Part shown: one piece after another, positions 59,860 through 64,000 of the stretch | Layout: each line of letters starts with the position of its first letter | Position numbering within the stretch: position 1 is the stretch's first letter | Assembly (NCBI RefSeq): GCF_016545825.1 | Contig: NC_052614.1 | Coordinates: forward strand, 6,280,559 to 6,344,558 | Source of the DNA: Eucalyptus grandis | Taxonomy: Eukaryota > Streptophyta > Magnoliopsida > Myrtales > Myrtaceae | DNA: 64,000 nucleotides | Direction: 5' to 3' | The notes under the pieces: generated by a model | Database searches by the model: none | Told to the model about the DNA's origin: nothing | Seen by the model: the letters and a program-made list of their open reading frames with translations, nothing else | Translations under genes and position numbers: made by a program

Positions 59860-62800
59860 TGTCGCGACCCGATCTCGCCGCCCTCGAATCCCTCATCATC
59901 GCGAGGAGAGAAAAGGGGGAAAGGTCGGATTTAGGGGTACTTGATCACGAAGTTCCCTCACGGCTTGCATTCCAAAAGACGTCATCACCTCGCCTTTGGA
60001 TCAAGCCTCTCATGAGTTCCCTCTACGAGATCGCGAGCTCTCCCAAGCTCGTACCCCGCGTGACAGCGGAATGTCGCGATCCATACCCACATAAGCGACA
60101 CACCTAAAAAAAGGAGTCAAATGTGGATATCAAATTTAAGGGTACTTTTACCATGGTAGTCCTCTTGATAGTACGCTTCATCCATTAGGATGGCATCACT
60201 TCATCCTTTGGGCTACTCCCACATCAAGTATGCTAAACCATAGTGAGTTTCATCGAAACTCATACCCCGCATGACAACGGATTTATTTATACGATCTACT
60301 TATTTATGACAACCTAAAAATAGACGGGAGTCGCCACTAGCCTTAACTTTGGGGGTCGGCTAGAAACCCAATCGAGGGTCGGGAGTGTTCCCTCGATTCC
60401 TACGCAACCAGATATCTAGGTTCGGGACTTGGAGTTACGCTAATATTGCTATTAGCGCCCTTTCGCACCTAAACAGTATGTTGTATTTTTCCTAATATGT
60501 CCATGCGTTTCATTTTACATTTTCGGGATCATCAATTCCTAGGCTAAGTGATCATGCGTGGTTGATCATTTTCATTCGATTCTATTTCTAAAAAATGAAA
60601 AGAAAACAATCAATGAAACTGAAAGCACAAGACATGAAGTAAACAATCAAGAGAAATCAGTAAACCTAATCATGCAATTCTAAAGAATATAAAAGAGAAA
60701 ACAATCGAGAAAGAAAGGAAACCCGCAACTCATCGGGCTTTATACAATGCATAAAACCCGAGACATATGTCGGAAAAATGGGTATTACATGAAAATGGTC
60801 GGAATGGACATCGACCTTCACCCTCTTCGTGCCTTCTCCACTTTCGGGATCTTAAGCTAAACATAATCTAATAAACCTATAACTAGGTATATGCAATGGA
60901 AGGAAACAAACAAACATATCAAAACATCAAAGAACAGGACATTATTAGCGTTCAAAAATGGTGACTAAAGTCATAAAGTCCTTACACCAAATTCTAAATG
61001 AAATCCCAAGATTTAGCATCATTATGTATTACACCTAAATCATCTATCTAACGATCACACACAAAGCATATAACATGACAAACATTCAAGCCACATGACC
61101 TTGGTCCTCAATCAACTCAAAACAATGAATGAACCAACTAAAGATCACTTATTCCAAAACATGCACCATTGAATTCACTCAACATATGTATTTAAGGCAA
61201 ACGGAGCAATCAATGTAACCCACATGATACCTAAAACCGTTTTGTAGACAATTGATAAAGGATGTCATTCCATGAAGGAAGCATCTCAAGATTCCTAACG
61301 CATGAATTTCTAAAAAAATATTAAGAACATGAACAAGTCAATCAAGAATAGATCATAGTAGCATGTCATACCGTCATTCTACAACATATTGAAAGCAATT
61401 TGGACAAATCTACTATTTCATCTTAAGACTAACAACAACTAGCCACAGAAAGGACAGCATTGCAGTTCAAGACAAATTCCAAATTTCAAAGCTCAATTTG
61501 AAAAAAGGAAAGGCAGGGCAAATAATGGGCAAATTAGACAAACTAGGCATCGTTAGAAAGCTTAAGGTGTCCTTTATGAATTCCTATTAGGTGACAATTG
61601 CAATTTAGGTCTTTTTCTAGCTCAAGCAAAGCCATTTGTATAAATGGTCAGATCAAATCATAACAAGCAGAACACATCAGCAGATTAGTGCTCTTTGCAA
61701 GAAGCATCAGGCAGGGCAAATGATGACCAAATCGCACATATAATATGTCATTAGAAAGCTTGAGAAGTCTCCTATGAATCCTTAGAAGGTCATGAACACA
61801 ATTAAAATCATTTTCTAGCTCAAACGAAGATATTTAGCAAAGAGGTCAGATCAGTAACAGAAATAACCACACAGACCAGAACAACTTTCCAGATTCTGGA
61901 GTAGACTTTTAAAGAAGATTTCATGTGGCTAATGATATCGGATCAGGACGTATTATAGCTCGTTAGAAATATAATCAAACCATCTTTGACTTTCATGAAG
62001 ACATCGAGCACAGAAAACCACAACAACCAGCTCATATCAATTCATTTTGCACAGAAGGTCATCCGAAACAGAGAAACAAATATTTGGCAGATTCTGGACC
62101 TAACTTTGGACAGGAAAAAACCATATTAAATGAAGTCTAATTAGGGCATTTTATAGATCATTGGAAAGATAATCGAACCATCTTCAACCTATATGAAGAC
62201 TTCGAACACAGACAACCACAGCAACCCGCTCATCTAACGTCATTTTGCACAGAAGGTCAGATCAGAACACAGAACACAATAAACAACACAGGTTCAGTAA
62301 CAATGGCACAATGAGTGGCATCAGATCTATATACTCGGTAAATCAACTTCTAAGAAATGTTTCATATCAACACGTTTTCAGATATGACATTATCATAACC
62401 TATTTCTCGCTCATGCTTTTGAGGTATTTCGTCAAACACTTCACGTACAACAAAACGATTAACTGAAGCTATGAAACGGGACTGAAGCTATGTTCTCATC
62501 TAACATTCTAAAATCAATATTAAAATCACAGAGCTATCACAAGTCATCTAGTTACAGCTCAGATCTTAAGTGAATCACACCTGAACTACGTGAACGTGAT
62601 TCTTCTACAAATCTTTTTGCAACGAGCAGGAGAGAGGGAATGAATTTACCTGGTTTATTAGTGATACGGATACCGATCGAGCCGAGAGACGAGAGAGTTG
62701 AGCCGAGGCTTCCAACTTGGCGTGAACCCGAACTACGTATCTCGAGCTCCGGAAGGGTGTGGTCCGCAACAAAGGCGTCGGATTGATTAAGTGAGTGAGC

Positions 62801-63869
62801 GTCCGAAGGAGGGATAGAGAGGTCAGAATCCGCGACCCAAATGGATGCAAATAGAGAAAAGAAATTGAAAACCCTAACAGATCGAGAAGGATGGAAAGAG
62901 AGCTCACCGATCCGGTGAGCCTGATCCAGAGAGAAGATCGGTTAAGCGCGGACGTCGTCGCCGATGTCACCAATCCTTGCCTCAAACCGAGAAATCTTCA
63001 AGAGAATGCCTCCGATCCGGCGAAGAGGGAGACGCTGGTGTCGTCCCCCCTTCTGTAACCACCACCGTTTCGCTCGATTGAACCAGCGAAGAATCAACTG
63101 GAGATGTCCACCCTTCAACGACAATGAAGCTGCTCTTCGATCTCGCTTCAAGAATCGTCGAACGAGAAGAATATCAAGTTCGACTATAATACAAGAGCTA
63201 TCCAACGCCGATCTTCAGATTCTCGACTTGCTGTTTTGAAGAGAAAATCTCGACCGATGATGGAACAACGACTTTCGGTGTTCGCATTTCAAACCTCGAT
63301 TACGAACAATTTCCTTTTATCAAATAATGAGGAACCGCTTCTTCGTATCTACTTTCTCATTCAATCGGAGAGAGAATGAGTGGAGTCCCTCCACTTCGTC
63401 AAAGCTCATGCGCATGAAGCAAGATCAAACCAATCCGAGAGAATGAGCGGAACCTTCTATGAAAACTTGCAGAAGCCCCCATCTTGCGAAAATCCACTGC
63501 GAAGTCTTCGAAAGAGAAGATTCCAAGAATCAACGTCGCTTCCGCAGACGAAGCATTGCTTCGTTCTCCCTTTGCTCGACCAAGTGCGGAGAGAAAAATC
63601 GGGAGAGAGATGTAGAGAGAGAATTTTAGTCCGAGAAACTAGATCTGGAAAATGACCCCCCGAGAGAGAAATCCCCGTGCAAGCTAAAACCACCTTTTTC
63701 TTTTTGTTTTCTTCTCTTTTTTTCTTGTTTTCATTCTTTTCTTTCTTTCTTTTCACTCTTTTTCTTTATTTCTCTCTATTTTTTTCTTTTTATTTTCATT
63801 ATTTTTATTTTCTTTTTATTTTTTCAAAATGAATGATTAAAATGTCGACGAAAATTTCGGGTGTCAACA
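59860..63869 (+). mobile_element. Long LTR (probably solo, about 4.0 kb) inserted in gypsy gag
   Basis: Starts TGTCGCGACCC and ends GGGTGTCAACA (TG..CA). Flanks GACTC (59855-59859) and GACCC (63870-63874) match at 4 of 5, and gag reads on beyond. Related by its terminus to the LTR at 1-2380. GGGAGTCGCCACTAGCC at 60330, followed by TTCGGGACTTGGAG and TTAGCGCCCTTTCGCACC, is a feature I recall from plant Tat-type LTRs. No internal domains occur between the borders, which fits a solo LTR. 62940-63660 is less AT-rich with GA-rich words; frames there are shadows. Confidence 0.6.
61490..62290. repeat. Four diverged tandem repeats, about 190-bp unit, in the long LTR
   Basis: Each unit has a TTAGAAAG(C/A)TT/ATAATC segment, a (T/C)ATGAA(G/T) segment, a TAGCTC or ACAACC segment, and ends near GAAGGTCAGATCAGAACA. 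Units start near 61500, 61690, 61925 and 62110. Confidence 0.5.
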
Positions 63870-64000
63870 GACCCAAAAGTGCCCGAAGAAGGGTCGAATC
63901 AACGCCCTCCTTGCCATTGAGGAAGAGAAGGAGGAGCCCAAAAAAGACAAGCGGCAGATCCGGATTAGAGCTGTGAGGAAGATCAACTCGGTCCAAGCCC
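63870..64000 (+). pseudogene. gypsy gag, right part after the LTR insertion
   Basis: Open to the window edge; encodes the last zinc-knuckle Cys and following basic stretch (CPKKGRINALLAIEEEKEE). It is in frame with the left part once the inserted LTR and one duplicated pentamer are discounted. The protease follows outside the window. Confidence 0.75.

Noticed and set aside
62605..63756. Frames of 87-126 codons in the long LTR
   Set aside because: No recognisable domain, opposite-strand overlaps, located wholly within a long LTR.

Overview
The window reads as nuclear DNA of a flowering plant, most likely a woody dicot. The evidence is intron-rich genes with AT-rich introns and GT..AG borders, dense nested plant retrotransposons, (GA)n/(TA)n microsatellites, and an endogenous plant pararetrovirus. 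There are no bacterial operons, ribosome binding sites or CRISPR arrays. The species cannot be fixed from sequence alone.

Two genes appear intact. A VAN3-binding/FORKED-like protein gene (+ strand, 20637-24257, 9 coding exons, 421 aa) and a plastid-type two-domain glyoxalase I gene (- strand, 24498-27489, 9 exons, 376 aa) are convergent and about 240 bp apart. A third gene, a carotenoid cleavage dioxygenase (- strand, 34075-46387, 13 exons, would-be 631 aa), is split by an 8.3-kb Ty1/copia retrotransposon in its penultimate exon. The insertion has a GACAC target-site duplication on both sides.

Layout: 1-2380 is the end of a long LTR. 2381-8690 is a decayed Ty3/gypsy element (- strand), with a probable LTR at 8691-11006. 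Its integrase is interrupted by a PIF/Harbinger-like element (2609-5105, TTA duplication), which itself holds a hAT-like element (2844-4436, 8-bp duplication). 11580-13501 is a diverged copy of the upstream region and first exons of the VAN3-binding gene (parent at 18900-20827). It is joined abruptly to an antisense 5' fragment of an NPF transporter gene. 27.5-34 kb is intergenic, with a Mutator-like element (28971-30396) and a truncated copy of the dioxygenase promoter and first exon (31390-32430). 34284-42599 is the copia element. 46869-47884 and 49495-50508 are two more Mutator-like elements, and 50600-52090 is LINE debris. 53186-55216 is a non-autonomous terminal-inverted-repeat element split by another PIF-like element. 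55221-58437 is a broken caulimovirid segment (movement protein to capsid). 58438-64000 is a + strand Ty3/gypsy gag split by a 4.0-kb LTR (59860-63869).

The most notable signals are the copia disruption of the dioxygenase, the two local duplications with chimeric or truncated products, a family of four 9-10-bp-TSD elements with iterated subterminal motifs, a block of nested palindromes inside the copia LTR, and the endogenous pararetrovirus.
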